Shown here piece by piece: positions 1 to 7,938 of a stretch of DNA of 14,593 bases (the stretch's first letter is position 1; every line of letters starts with the position of its first letter). The stretch lies in assembly GCA_905215765.1 (NCBI GenBank), contig CAJMRP010000045.1, positions 1-14,593 on the forward strand, given 5' to 3'. The position numbers and the translations under genes are program-made. This stretch comes from an uncultured bacterium (GTDB lineage Bacteria; Actinomycetota; Coriobacteriia; Coriobacteriales; Coriobacteriaceae). A model generated the notes under the pieces. It was not told the origin of the DNA, did no database searches, and was given only the letters and a program-made list of their open reading frames with translations.

Positions 1-771
1 GGTGTCGCTCGTGGAGTTGAGCTGGCGCTTGCCGGCGATATCCCAGTTTGAGACGGCGCGGGCGCGCTTGAGCACCAGGTCGGCCACAACGGCGGCGGGG
101 AAGTGCTGGCTGGCCACGTAGCCGTAGCAGGCATCGTCGCCGTAGATGAAGAAGCGCGCATCGGGCAGGCCGATCTTGTCGACCACGCGGCGCGAGAACA
201 AGCCGCCCTCAAAGCATAGCTGGTTCATGGCGCGGTAGCCCTCGGGTCCCAAGTCCCACTTGGCGACAGGGTTGGGAATGCCGAGCGAAAGGATGAGTTG
301 GTATTGCCAAAAGAAGGCGCCGCCGTCAAAGTCCAGGCGCGAACCCTGGATGACATCGTAGCGGTCGGTCCACTTGGCAAGACGCTCGATGCCTTCGGGG
401 ATGACGAGCACGTCGTCGTCCATCACCCAGAACCACTGGGCGCCCAGGTCGTAGGCGCACTTGGTGCCGGCGGAGAAGCCGCCCGCGCCGCCACCGTTTT
501 CAAGCTGCGGCGCGTAGATAACGCGGTCGGTGCCGCCCTGCGCGTCAGGTTGCTCGGTGTCGATGCCCCACAGGTTGGCCAGGCGCTCGTTGAATGCGGT
601 GCACATGGCCTCGGTCTCGCGTGAATTCTCGTTATCGACAATCACGATGCGCCAGGGCGTTGCCGTGAGCTCGGTCATGGAGTCGAACAAGTTGGCCAGG
701 AGTTCCTGGCGCTTGTACGTAACGACGACGATGGCAAGCTTGTCGATGGGAGCGGGGAGGGTTGAAGGCAT
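1..771 (-). CDS. Family 2 glycosyltransferase, GlfT-like, partial (3' end outside window)
   Basis: My reading of the minus strand gives 257 codons open from an ATG at 771 to the window edge without a stop, so the C-terminus is missing. The N-terminus has the GT-A beta strand pattern (LAIVVVTYKR, residues 12-21, then RIVIVDNE, 41-48). An ENGGGAGGFSAG stretch follows at about 91-102, then the metal/nucleotide-sugar motif DDD at 118-120 within FWVMDDDV. The glycine-rich GGAGGF segment before a DDD motif is typical of GT2 enzymes of the galactofuranosyl or rhamnosyltransferase type in Actinobacteria, so addition of a sugar to a wall or lipid-linked glycan is likely. The donor is not determinable. 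An AAAGGA lies 11 bases upstream of the ATG. The gene diverges from the plus-strand glycosyltransferase operon and probably belongs to the same polysaccharide locus. Confidence is high for GT2 and low for the GlfT-like subtype. Confidence 0.88.
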   Translation of the reverse strand, partial: MPSTLPAPIDKLAIVVVTYKRQELLANLFDSMTELTATPWRIVIVDNENSRETEAMCTAFNERLANLWGIDTEQPDAQGGTDRVIYAPQLENGGGAGGFSAGTKCAYDLGAQWFWVMDDDVLVIPEGIERLAKWTDRYDVIQGSRLDFDGGAFFWQYQLILSLGIPNPVAKWDLGPEGYRAMNQLCFEGGLFSRRVVDKIGLPDARFFIYGDDACYGYVASQHFPAAVVADLVLKRARAVSNWDIAGKRQLNSTSDT

Positions 772-846
772 GGGGCAATATATCCTTTCACGCGCGGCGG
801 GCGAGCGCTGCGCGGAAGCTATCGAATACGTCCTTGGGACTGTCCT

Positions 847-877
847 ATTGTAAAGGCTCGGCGCACCTTAGCGGCAA
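847..877 (-). promoter_or_regulatory. Candidate promoter for the minus-strand glycosyltransferase
   Basis: On the minus strand TTGCCG (877-872) is followed after 19 bases by TACAAT (852-847), a good -10 match. The predicted start is near 840, leaving a leader of roughly 70 bases. The long spacer lowers confidence. Confidence 0.3.
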
Positions 878-933
878 GCTTTGAATAAAACGCAGGAACC
901 TGCCATAGGCCCGCCGCATGACGTGGGGCTGCT

Positions 934-963
934 TTGCCCGCAAGAGGCTCCATAGATTATATA
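934..963 (+). promoter_or_regulatory. Candidate promoter for the plus-strand glycosyltransferase operon
   Basis: TTGCCC (934-939) is followed after 18 bases by TATATA (958-963), inside an AT-rich island of this otherwise GC-rich divergent intergenic region (772-1027). It would give a leader of about 55 bases before the TTG start at 1028. Neither box is a perfect match, so this is a candidate only. Confidence 0.35.
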
Positions 964-1016
964 AACGCCCGCTGGCGCGCTGACCCTTTGATACCATGAA
1001 ACGACAGGTATTTCCT

Positions 1017-1022
1017 AAGGAG
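1017..1022 (+). promoter_or_regulatory. Ribosome binding site deciding a TTG start
   Basis: AAGGAG sits 5 bases before the TTG at 1028. No ATG or GTG in this frame lies close enough to compete, so this site fixes the unusual TTG start of the first operon gene. Confidence 0.7.
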
Positions 1023-1027
1023 CACAT

Positions 1028-2131
1028 TTGTCTACTAACGTCTCTGGCAGCCCTGTTCTGTCGCTGCTTATTCCCATTTACAATGTTCAGCGCTACCTGC
1101 GCGAGTGCCTCGATTCCGCCCTGGCGCAGACGCTCAAGGATATTGAGATCATCTGCATTAACGACGGGTCGACCGACAACTCGCCGGCGATTATCCGCGA
1201 GTATATGGAGCGCGATGGGCGCGTCAAGATGATCGACAAGGCCAACAGCGGCTACGGCGACTCGATGAACCACGGCCTGGAGATGGCGCGTGGCAAGTAC
1301 GTTGGCATCTTGGAGTCCGATGACTTTATGGCGTCCGACGCACTCGAAAAGCTTGTCTCGGCCGCCGATAGCAATAATGCCGACTTTGCGAAGGCGAACT
1401 TTGATTTCTACTGGTCTAAGCCCGAGGAGCGCCGTTCACTGCACGAGATGTTTAGACCTCAGGATTGCGGCAAGCCGGTGCACCCGAGCGATACGACGCA
1501 GTTCTTTAAGCAAAAGCCGTCGATTTGGTCGGCCGTGTACCGTCGTGATTTTCTTGAGCGCAACGGCATTAAGTTCCTGCCGACTCCGGGGGCATCCTTT
1601 CAGGACACGTCATTCGCCTTTAAGGTGATCGCGTGTGCCGATAAGGCTGTTTACCTGCATGATGCCGTGTTGTCGTATCGCCAGGACAACGAGAGTTCCT
1701 CGGTCAATTCTTCGGCTAAGGTCTTTTGCGTCAATACCGAGTATGCCGAGATTGAGCGTTGGATTCGAGAGGATTATGCCCGTGATCACGCAAGTGATGA
1801 CGTCGCGCGCATGCTCAAGTTCAATCAGCTCATTAAGTACGATTCGTACATGTGGAACTACGTGCGCCTGGCGCCCAAGTTCTATAAGGAGTTCCTGGTT
1901 CAGATGGCCAAGGAGTTCCAAGCTGCCTTGGACGCCGGGGAGTTTTCGCTTGACGACCTCAAGCCGTGGAAGCGCGCAAATCTCGCTGCTATCCTCAAAG
2001 ATCCTGAGGGCTGGGTTGACGAGCATCCGAGCTTTGCGACGGATGGTGCCTTGGGGCGTGCTAAGTATTACGCCTCGGTTGGAGGCCCAGGCGTGGTCGC
2101 CGCTTTCCTCATCGAATCGCTAAGGGGGTAG
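1028..2131 (+). CDS. Family 2 glycosyltransferase, subtype A, copy 1
   Basis: A 367-residue cytoplasmic or membrane-associated GT-A fold enzyme, starting at TTG. The N-terminal catalytic domain begins with LSLLIPIYN, followed by the nucleotide-binding INDGSTDNS and the ESDD motif (D98, D99) expected to bind the metal and sugar nucleotide. A QD pair at 192-193 lies where GT2 enzymes usually place the catalytic base region. No transmembrane helix is evident. It heads the operon and is followed after 6 bases by the next GT2 gene. Its first 94 aligned residues match the gene at 3253 at 81 positions by my hand alignment, so the two are clear paralogues; similarity is weaker in the C-terminal half. 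Role: probable transfer of one sugar during wall or capsular glycan assembly. Donor and acceptor are unknown. Confidence 0.93.
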   Translation: MSTNVSGSPVLSLLIPIYNVQRYLRECLDSALAQTLKDIEIICINDGSTDNSPAIIREYMERDGRVKMIDKANSGYGDSMNHGLEMARGKYVGILESDDFMASDALEKLVSAADSNNADFAKANFDFYWSKPEERRSLHEMFRPQDCGKPVHPSDTTQFFKQKPSIWSAVYRRDFLERNGIKFLPTPGASFQDTSFAFKVIACADKAVYLHDAVLSYRQDNESSSVNSSAKVFCVNTEYAEIERWIREDYARDHASDDVARMLKFNQLIKYDSYMWNYVRLAPKFYKEFLVQMAKEFQAALDAGEFSLDDLKPWKRANLAAILKDPEGWVDEHPSFATDGALGRAKYYASVGGPGVVAAFLIESLRG

Positions 2132-2137
2132 GTCGGC

Positions 2138-3178
2138 ATGGGAGAGGCCTCGTGTCCTAAAGCTACCATTGTCGTCCCCGTTTACAACTCTGCGCGCTCC
2201 ATTCAGCGATGCCTCGATTCGCTGTTGGCCCAGTCTGAGCGTTCGATTCAGGTTGTCTGCGTCAACGACGGTTCGACTGATGATTCGTTGAACGTGTTGC
2301 TCCAGATTGCGCAGGCCGACGATCGCGTACTGGTGATTGACCAGGAAAACGCGGGCGTCTCGTGTGCTCGAAATGCCGGCATCGATGCCGCCGTGGGCGG
2401 GACCGTCTTTTTTGTGGACGCCGACGATTGCATCGATGCCCAGACGGTCGAGCGCGTGCTGCATGCCATGGAGTCTGCGGATGCCGAGGCCGCCGTTTTT
2501 GGCGGCGTCTGTGAACCTGCCGATGCTGCCCCCAAACGCGTCCAGCAACTCATGAGCCCCAAAGCTGGTACCTTCGGCGCCCGTGATCCCCAACTACTGT
2601 TCCATTCGAATGCACAGCCCTATGCCTGCCGTGCGGCTTTTTCGTGCGAGCTGCTCAATCGCGAAGGCATTCGCTTCGCCCCCGGTTTGGCTTTGGGCGA
2701 GGACGTCGTCTTCCAATTTGCGGCTTATGCGCTTGCCCGCAAGACCATCGTCATGCCGGATAAGTTCTACCACTACGTGATGGAGAGTGAATCGGCGACG
2801 CACGAGTTCAACAGTGCCGAGGCTCGCGCCAAAAAGCTCGATGCCCATATGAGAATGCTCGAGGAGGTCTTGGAGGACTGGGCGGCCTACGGTCTTTTGG
2901 ACCTGTGCCCCGGCGAGCTGATAACTTGGTTTTTGGACCTAATTGTGTTCGACTTGGCGCGCTTGGATGCCGATGACTTCCATCGCGTGGCGGCTCGCGT
3001 CAACAGGGCTTTCACGACGTTTATGGGAACGGAGTGGGCGGATATGCCTGCTAAGGGCGCCGTTCGCCGTGTTGCCCACAAGCTCGTTGCAGCGACCTCG
3101 GGCGTTTCGATGGCAGATGCCACGCTGTTCTATCTTTCGACTCGCGGTCTCAAAGCCTGCCTGGAGCGCTTTATCTAA
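2138..3178 (+). CDS. Family 2 glycosyltransferase, subtype B, copy 1
   Basis: A 346-residue GT2 protein. The start of the catalytic domain is ATIVVPVYN, followed by VNDGSTDDS, a conserved ENAGVSCARNAG stretch, VDADD (D94, D96, D97) as the DxD-type motif, and GED (E188, D189) as the probable catalytic base motif. The C-terminal third is helical-looking with no recognisable domain. The ATG at 2138 is preceded by AAGGGGG at 2122-2128, which overlaps the stop of the previous gene, so the two are probably translated together. Its layout, including the C-terminal half, resembles the gene at 4384, its likely paralogue. This EpsJ-like GT2 group commonly builds exopolysaccharide or teichoic-acid-like polymers; the specific sugar is unknown. 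Confidence 0.92.
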   Translation: MGEASCPKATIVVPVYNSARSIQRCLDSLLAQSERSIQVVCVNDGSTDDSLNVLLQIAQADDRVLVIDQENAGVSCARNAGIDAAVGGTVFFVDADDCIDAQTVERVLHAMESADAEAAVFGGVCEPADAAPKRVQQLMSPKAGTFGARDPQLLFHSNAQPYACRAAFSCELLNREGIRFAPGLALGEDVVFQFAAYALARKTIVMPDKFYHYVMESESATHEFNSAEARAKKLDAHMRMLEEVLEDWAAYGLLDLCPGELITWFLDLIVFDLARLDADDFHRVAARVNRAFTTFMGTEWADMPAKGAVRRVAHKLVAATSGVSMADATLFYLSTRGLKACLERFI

Positions 3179-3241
3179 TTCCAAGCGCTGTCGCCCGCCG
3201 CAACTCGGCTGCTAAAATAACCCTGTTACACGCTATTCAAC

Positions 3242-3247
3242 AGGAGG
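3242..3247 (+). promoter_or_regulatory. Ribosome binding site deciding a TTG start
   Basis: A perfect AGGAGG lies 5 bases before the TTG at 3253. The 74-base gap before this gene (3179-3252) otherwise shows no clear promoter or terminator, so the gene is probably co-transcribed with those upstream. Confidence 0.75.
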
Positions 3248-3252
3248 TTCTC

Positions 3253-4371
3253 TTGCAGAACTCTGATACCCCTAAAGTTTCGCTGTTTGTCCCCATTTGC
3301 AATGTCGAACGCTACCTGCGCGAGTGCCTCGATTCCGCCGTGGCGCAGACGCTCAAGGACATCGAGATAATCTGTATCAACGACGGCTCCACCGATAGCT
3401 CGCCAGATATCATCCGCGAGTACATGGAGCGCGACCCCCGTGTAAAGATGATCGACAAAGCTAACAGCGGCTACGGCGACTCGATGAACCGCGGCCTGGA
3501 GATGGCACGCGGTGAGTACGTGGGTATCCTTGAGTCCGACGACTTTATGTTTGAGGATTCGCTCCAAAAGCTGGTCGCCAAGGCCGATGCTGAGCATGCC
3601 GATGTGGTTAAGGGCGACTTTTACCTGTATTGGTCCACGCCCACCGAGCGCCGTGAGCTGTTTGGGATCATCGACGAGCATATGACGGGCGCCGCGTATC
3701 GCCCCGTCGATCGCCCGGGTATCTTCTACCGCAAGCCTTCCATTTGGTCTGCCATCTATCGGCGCGAGTTCCTCATCGACAATCAGATTCGGTTCCTTCC
3801 CACGCCGGGTGCCTCGTATCAGGACGCAGGCTTTAACTTTAAGGTTTGGGCTTGCGCCGAGCGCGCCGCGTTTATTGCGGACCCCATTTTGTGCTATCGC
3901 CAGGATAACGAGAAGAGCTCCGTTAATTCGCCCAACAAGGTGTTTTGCGTATGCGACGAATATGCCGAGATGCAGCGCTTTTTGGATGAGCGTCCCGAGC
4001 TCAAGGCTCAGCTCCAGGGGATTTTAATGCGCATGAAGGTCGATACGTACCGTTGGAATGATGAGCGCCTGGTCGATGAGCTGCGTGAGCAGTTTTGGAA
4101 GAAGGCATCTCCCGAGCTCAAGGCCGATTGGGATGCCGGTCGCTTTGACCTGTCGCTGTTCGATCCGCGTGGCGAGACCGACTTGCGCCTGATGGTCAAG
4201 TCGTCCCGCGCCTATATCGATTCACGCTTTGACTTTAAGAAGCCGGGCAAGCTCAATACGTTTAAGCATTACTTTAAGATTGGCGGCTTGCCGCTGGTCT
4301 GGCGCGTGCTGACGTATCAGCGCACCTACGGCGACAACCCGCACCCTGATGACGTTCCGGCCGCACAGTAG
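3253..4371 (+). CDS. Family 2 glycosyltransferase, subtype A, copy 2
   Basis: A 372-residue GT2 protein with a TTG start. Motifs in order are VSLFVPICN, INDGSTDSS, the ESDD motif (D96, D97) and a QDAGF stretch (Q190, D191). It is a close paralogue of the gene at 1028: the N-terminal 94 residues are about 86% identical by hand alignment, and both use a TTG start behind a strong Shine-Dalgarno. The C-terminal region keeps shared blocks (IWSA.YRR.FL, FLPTPGAS.QD, CYRQDNE.SSVNS) but diverges beyond them, as expected if the two copies recognise different acceptors. The cysteine in PICN replaces the tyrosine of copy 1. Donor and acceptor are unknown. Confidence 0.93.
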   Translation: MQNSDTPKVSLFVPICNVERYLRECLDSAVAQTLKDIEIICINDGSTDSSPDIIREYMERDPRVKMIDKANSGYGDSMNRGLEMARGEYVGILESDDFMFEDSLQKLVAKADAEHADVVKGDFYLYWSTPTERRELFGIIDEHMTGAAYRPVDRPGIFYRKPSIWSAIYRREFLIDNQIRFLPTPGASYQDAGFNFKVWACAERAAFIADPILCYRQDNEKSSVNSPNKVFCVCDEYAEMQRFLDERPELKAQLQGILMRMKVDTYRWNDERLVDELREQFWKKASPELKADWDAGRFDLSLFDPRGETDLRLMVKSSRAYIDSRFDFKKPGKLNTFKHYFKIGGLPLVWRVLTYQRTYGDNPHPDDVPAAQ

Positions 4372-4383
4372 GAGCGAGTGACT

Positions 4384-5451
4384 ATGGCTACCCCCAAGAT
4401 TTCCGTTGTCGTTCCCATCTATAAAGTGGAGGAGTGCCTGGCCTGGTGCCTGGACTCCCTGCTTGCGCAGGACATGCCCGATTGGGAAGGTGTGCTGGTC
4501 AACGATGGCTCGCCGGATGGCTCGCGCGATATTGCGGCTGCCTATTGCGAAAAGGACGCGCGCTTTACGCTGGTTGATAAGGAGAACGGCGGCCTGTCGA
4601 GTGCGCGTAATGCAGGCATCGCCGCGTCCACGGCGCCTATCGTCGCGTTCTTGGATTCCGACGACCGCTTTACGCCCGATGCATGCCGAGTGATCGTCGA
4701 TGCCTTTGAGCGCGAGGACTGCGACGTTTTGACCTTTGGCGCGAATCCGTATCCGCTCGAGGCGGGGTATCCGTGGCTTAACTATGTGCTGAGCCCGCGC
4801 GATGTGTCGTTTGAAGGCTATAGCTCCGACCTACTGTTTAAGGAAGCATCTCGCCCGTTTGCATGGCGCACCGCCTGCAAGCGTGAGTTTTTGCTGGGCA
4901 ACGGGATCGTGTTCGACGAAACCGTTAAGTATGGCGAGGACCAGGTCTTCGATTTTGCCGTGTACGGTCGTTCGCACAAGACCGCGCTTATCTCGAACAA
5001 GCTGTATGATTACCGCGTGGCGCGCAAGGGTTCGCTCATGGACACCATGCGCTACGACGACGAGACGCGTCTGCTGGAGCACGTGAAGATTTACTCCGCG
5101 GTGCTGGCTGACTGGCAGCGCGACGGTCTTGATGTCCAACATGCCGATGACCTGGCATATTTCCTCTGCGATCTGGTGCTGTACGATGCGCTCAGGTTGC
5201 TGGGCTCGGACTGCGGCAAGGTGTTTGCTGCCGTTTCCGTGACGCTTGCCGGTTCTGCCGTGGGCAACGATGCCGCGCTCGCGCAATGTGCCCCGTCTGT
5301 TGCCGCTATGGTGCGTGCGGCGCTTGCCAGCAAGGCCCCCAATGCCCGTGCGTGCAAAAAGCTCATGTTCGATTATGACGTCTTGAGGTTTGGGCGCCTG
5401 GGTGCCTGCAAGCGCATGGCAGCGAACGCCCTGGGAAAGCGAGAATTGTAG
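4384..5451 (+). CDS. Family 2 glycosyltransferase, subtype B, copy 2
   Basis: A 355-residue GT2 protein. It shows ISVVVPIYK at the N-terminus, VNDGSPDGS, ENGGLSSARNAG, LDSDD (D91, D93, D94) and GED (E185, D186), the usual catalytic set. I chose the ATG at 4384 because AGGAG at 4370-4374, overlapping the previous stop, is 9 bases upstream. An in-frame GTG at 4378 would be only 3 bases from it and would add two residues. The order of motifs and the C-terminal half (GED.VF.FA.Y, then a DW...GL segment and a DLVLYDALRL-like helix) parallel the gene at 2138. The stop directly abuts the next ATG, so this is a tight operon member. Probable role: one glycosyl transfer in surface polysaccharide synthesis. 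Confidence 0.92.
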   Translation: MATPKISVVVPIYKVEECLAWCLDSLLAQDMPDWEGVLVNDGSPDGSRDIAAAYCEKDARFTLVDKENGGLSSARNAGIAASTAPIVAFLDSDDRFTPDACRVIVDAFEREDCDVLTFGANPYPLEAGYPWLNYVLSPRDVSFEGYSSDLLFKEASRPFAWRTACKREFLLGNGIVFDETVKYGEDQVFDFAVYGRSHKTALISNKLYDYRVARKGSLMDTMRYDDETRLLEHVKIYSAVLADWQRDGLDVQHADDLAYFLCDLVLYDALRLLGSDCGKVFAAVSVTLAGSAVGNDAALAQCAPSVAAMVRAALASKAPNARACKKLMFDYDVLRFGRLGACKRMAANALGKREL

Positions 5452-7938
5452 ATGAGTATCAAGCGTTTGACACTTTGCCGCAGTCAGGGCCGTCTGTTTG
5501 TGCTGCTTCGTTTTGCCGGTCAGGATGTCGCCGCGCTTATTGAACGGGAGGGTTCTCAAGCGTTTGCCCATGCGACGACGAGCGGTTCTTGCGTGCCGTC
5601 GCTGGTGCTCCCGGTCGATCATGGCCGCGTGCTGGCGCTTTGCCCTTCCGTTTTCGATTACGAGCGCGAGCTCGCCGTCTTGGTGCTTCCGTTTTTGGAT
5701 GGCTCGTCGATGGATGTCGTTTTTGCATCCGGTGGCCAAAGGTTGGGCTCCATTCGCCTCGATAGCCGCGTGGCCAAGCTGGAATCCAAGATTAACTACA
5801 AAGCAAAGCCTGCGCTGTGCGCGCTTATCCGCGATGCGCAGCGTGGCGAATGCTGCGGCCGCTACGAGATCGATGCTGTCCGTTATCTTCCGGCCGATTC
5901 GGGCGCCGTGTGGCGCTATGAGGTCACATGGGCGGGAGACCCCCAGTGCGCGCCCCAGCTTGAGATACTTGATACGCATATGAATGCCATCGATGTCACG
6001 GTTCATATGTTTGAGTCGCAGGTCGACGTGCCTCAGCAGAACGGATGCTGCGTCAATAAAACGTATCTGAGCGTGGAGATGCCCGAGGACATTCGAGATT
6101 TTGTCGCGATTGCAACTGATCCTGCGGGCCAGATCCAGAGTGGTTTTTGTGCCATGGATGGCCGCCTGTATAACGGCATGGTCGACGACAGCTGGAATCG
6201 CATTAAGGATGCACGCGCTGACGACGCAGCTTATCGACGTTGGTTTGAGCAGCATCGCGCAAAGCCGGGCGATCTGACGTGCCAGCGTGTCGCTTCGGCG
6301 GCCTTTGCCTATAGGCCGCTCGTGAGCATTGTGGTGCCGTGCTACAAGACCGATCGAGTCTACCTGCGCGAGCTGCTGGACTCGGTGCTAGCCCAGAGCT
6401 ATGACAACTGGGAATTGCTCCTTATGGACGCCTCGCCCGAATGGGATGCGGTGGCCAATCTTGCGGCTGCCGCCAATGACGAGCGGGTTTGTCGTATTGA
6501 GCTGCCTGGCAACGGCGGCATTGTGGTCAACACCAACGCAGGTATTGAGCAAGCGATGGGCGACTACATCGCGTTCTTGGACCACGATGACATTCTGGAG
6601 CCGGACGCGTTATTCCAGTATGTTTCCGCGCTGAATAAGACGGCCGAGGGCGAGCGCCCCCAGGTCCTATTCTGCGACGAGGACATGTTCCAGAAAACGG
6701 GGGAGTGGGGCCAGCCGGTCTTTAAGACCAAGCTCAACGTCGACCTGCTCTATAGTCATAACTGCGTAACGCATTTCCTGATGGTAGAGAAGGCACTTAT
6801 CGATCGCATTGGCATGTCTCCGGAAGATGTTGCGGGCGCACAGGACTACGACCTGACGCTCCGCTGCCTTGCGGCGGGGTCACGGTTTGAGCATGTTGCT
6901 CACGTGTTGTATCACTGGCGCGTGCACCCCGGTTCCACCGCCGACGGTTCTGCCGATAGCAAGCCGTATGCTATTGAAGCTGGGCGCCTTGCGCTGCAGC
7001 GCCACTTTAACGCGCTGGACATTTGCGGAACGGTCGAGGAGACCGGGACACCGTTTGTCTACCGCATGAACTATGCGCTGCCGGAGCCTGCACCGTTGGT
7101 GAGCATTGTGATCCCTACAAAGGACCACGTTGAGACGCTCGATGCCTGTGTGATGTCGATCGCCCAGAAGGCCACGTATACCAACTACGAGATCGTCTTG
7201 GTGGAGAACAACAGCGAAGCCCCGGAGACGTTTGCGTATTACGAAACCCTGCCAGAGCGCGTGGCTGCAGTATCCGAAGGCAAGGGTATCGCGCGCGTTG
7301 TGTACTGGCCGGGTGAGTTCAATTACTCCCAGATCATTAACTTTGGCGTGGAGCATGCCAAGGGTGATTACCTGCTGCTGCTCAACAACGATACCGAGGT
7401 TATAAGCCCCGACTTTATCGAAGAGATGATGGGCTATCTGCAGCGTCCCGATGCGGGCGTGGTGGGCGCCAAGCTCTACTTTGCCGATCATCTGGTGCAG
7501 CACGCTGGCATTGTGGTTGGCGTGCGTGGTGCACTTGCCCATGCCAACCAGGACTTCTCGGCAAAGCGCGAGGGCTATCTTGCCCGCGCTGTGCGCCCGG
7601 GCAACTTCAGTGCCGTGACGGGCGCCTGCCAGATGGTCCGACGCGACGTATTTGAGCGCGTCGGTGGCTACAACGAGGAATTCGCCGTTGGCTTTAACGA
7701 CGCAGACTTTTGCCTGCGCGTATGGGAGGCGGGCTACCGCACCATCTATACGCCCTATGCCGAGCTGTATCACTACGAGTTCACCTCGCGCGGCAGGGAA
7801 GAGGCCAACGAGAAAAAGCTGCGCCGCTGGAAGCGCGAACAGGCCCTGTTCATGCAGCGCTGGCCGGAGTTCTTCCTCGATGCCGACCCGTGGCTCGGAC
7901 CAAACCTGTCCTCCGATAGTGAGTACTTCTCGTTTTAG
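5452..7938 (+). CDS. Bifunctional protein with two GT2 glycosyltransferase domains and an unassigned N-terminal domain
   Basis: An 828-residue protein with three parts. Residues 1 to about 285 are a strand-rich region I do not recognise, ending in a YRRWFEQHRA linker typical just before GT2 domains. GT2 domain 1 starts near 288 (PLVSIVVPCYK), with DHDD at 377-380 and QDYD at 464-467. GT2 domain 2 starts near 548 (PLVSIVIPTKD), with NNDTE at 645-649 and NDAD at 749-752. Both catalytic sets look intact, so it may add two residues or alternate in a repeating linkage, as tandem GT2 proteins of rhamnan and O-antigen pathways do. No membrane helix is evident. The ATG immediately follows the previous stop, with only a weak purine-rich ribosome site, suggesting translational coupling. 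The stop overlaps that of the convergent ATPase gene by a few bases, and no terminator is visible between them. Confidence 0.93.
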   Translation: MSIKRLTLCRSQGRLFVLLRFAGQDVAALIEREGSQAFAHATTSGSCVPSLVLPVDHGRVLALCPSVFDYERELAVLVLPFLDGSSMDVVFASGGQRLGSIRLDSRVAKLESKINYKAKPALCALIRDAQRGECCGRYEIDAVRYLPADSGAVWRYEVTWAGDPQCAPQLEILDTHMNAIDVTVHMFESQVDVPQQNGCCVNKTYLSVEMPEDIRDFVAIATDPAGQIQSGFCAMDGRLYNGMVDDSWNRIKDARADDAAYRRWFEQHRAKPGDLTCQRVASAAFAYRPLVSIVVPCYKTDRVYLRELLDSVLAQSYDNWELLLMDASPEWDAVANLAAAANDERVCRIELPGNGGIVVNTNAGIEQAMGDYIAFLDHDDILEPDALFQYVSALNKTAEGERPQVLFCDEDMFQKTGEWGQPVFKTKLNVDLLYSHNCVTHFLMVEKALIDRIGMSPEDVAGAQDYDLTLRCLAAGSRFEHVAHVLYHWRVHPGSTADGSADSKPYAIEAGRLALQRHFNALDICGTVEETGTPFVYRMNYALPEPAPLVSIVIPTKDHVETLDACVMSIAQKATYTNYEIVLVENNSEAPETFAYYETLPERVAAVSEGKGIARVVYWPGEFNYSQIINFGVEHAKGDYLLLLNNDTEVISPDFIEEMMGYLQRPDAGVVGAKLYFADHLVQHAGIVVGVRGALAHANQDFSAKREGYLARAVRPGNFSAVTGACQMVRRDVFERVGGYNEEFAVGFNDADFCLRVWEAGYRTIYTPYAELYHYEFTSRGREEANEKKLRRWKREQALFMQRWPEFFLDADPWLGPNLSSDSEYFSF

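Noticed and set aside
298..853. Plus-strand open frames opposite the left-edge glycosyltransferase
   Set aside because: They overlap the minus-strand GT2 gene with intact motifs and lack ribosome sites or domains.
4831..6255. A long minus-strand open frame (474 codons) across two glycosyltransferase genes
   Set aside because: It lies antisense to clear GT2 coding sequence with conserved motifs, has no ribosome site, and its composition is typical of the shadow of high-GC codons.
6880..7773. A 297-codon minus-strand open frame within the dual glycosyltransferase
   Set aside because: It is antisense to the second GT2 domain, whose NNDTE and NDAD motifs prove the plus-strand frame; no recognisable protein features.
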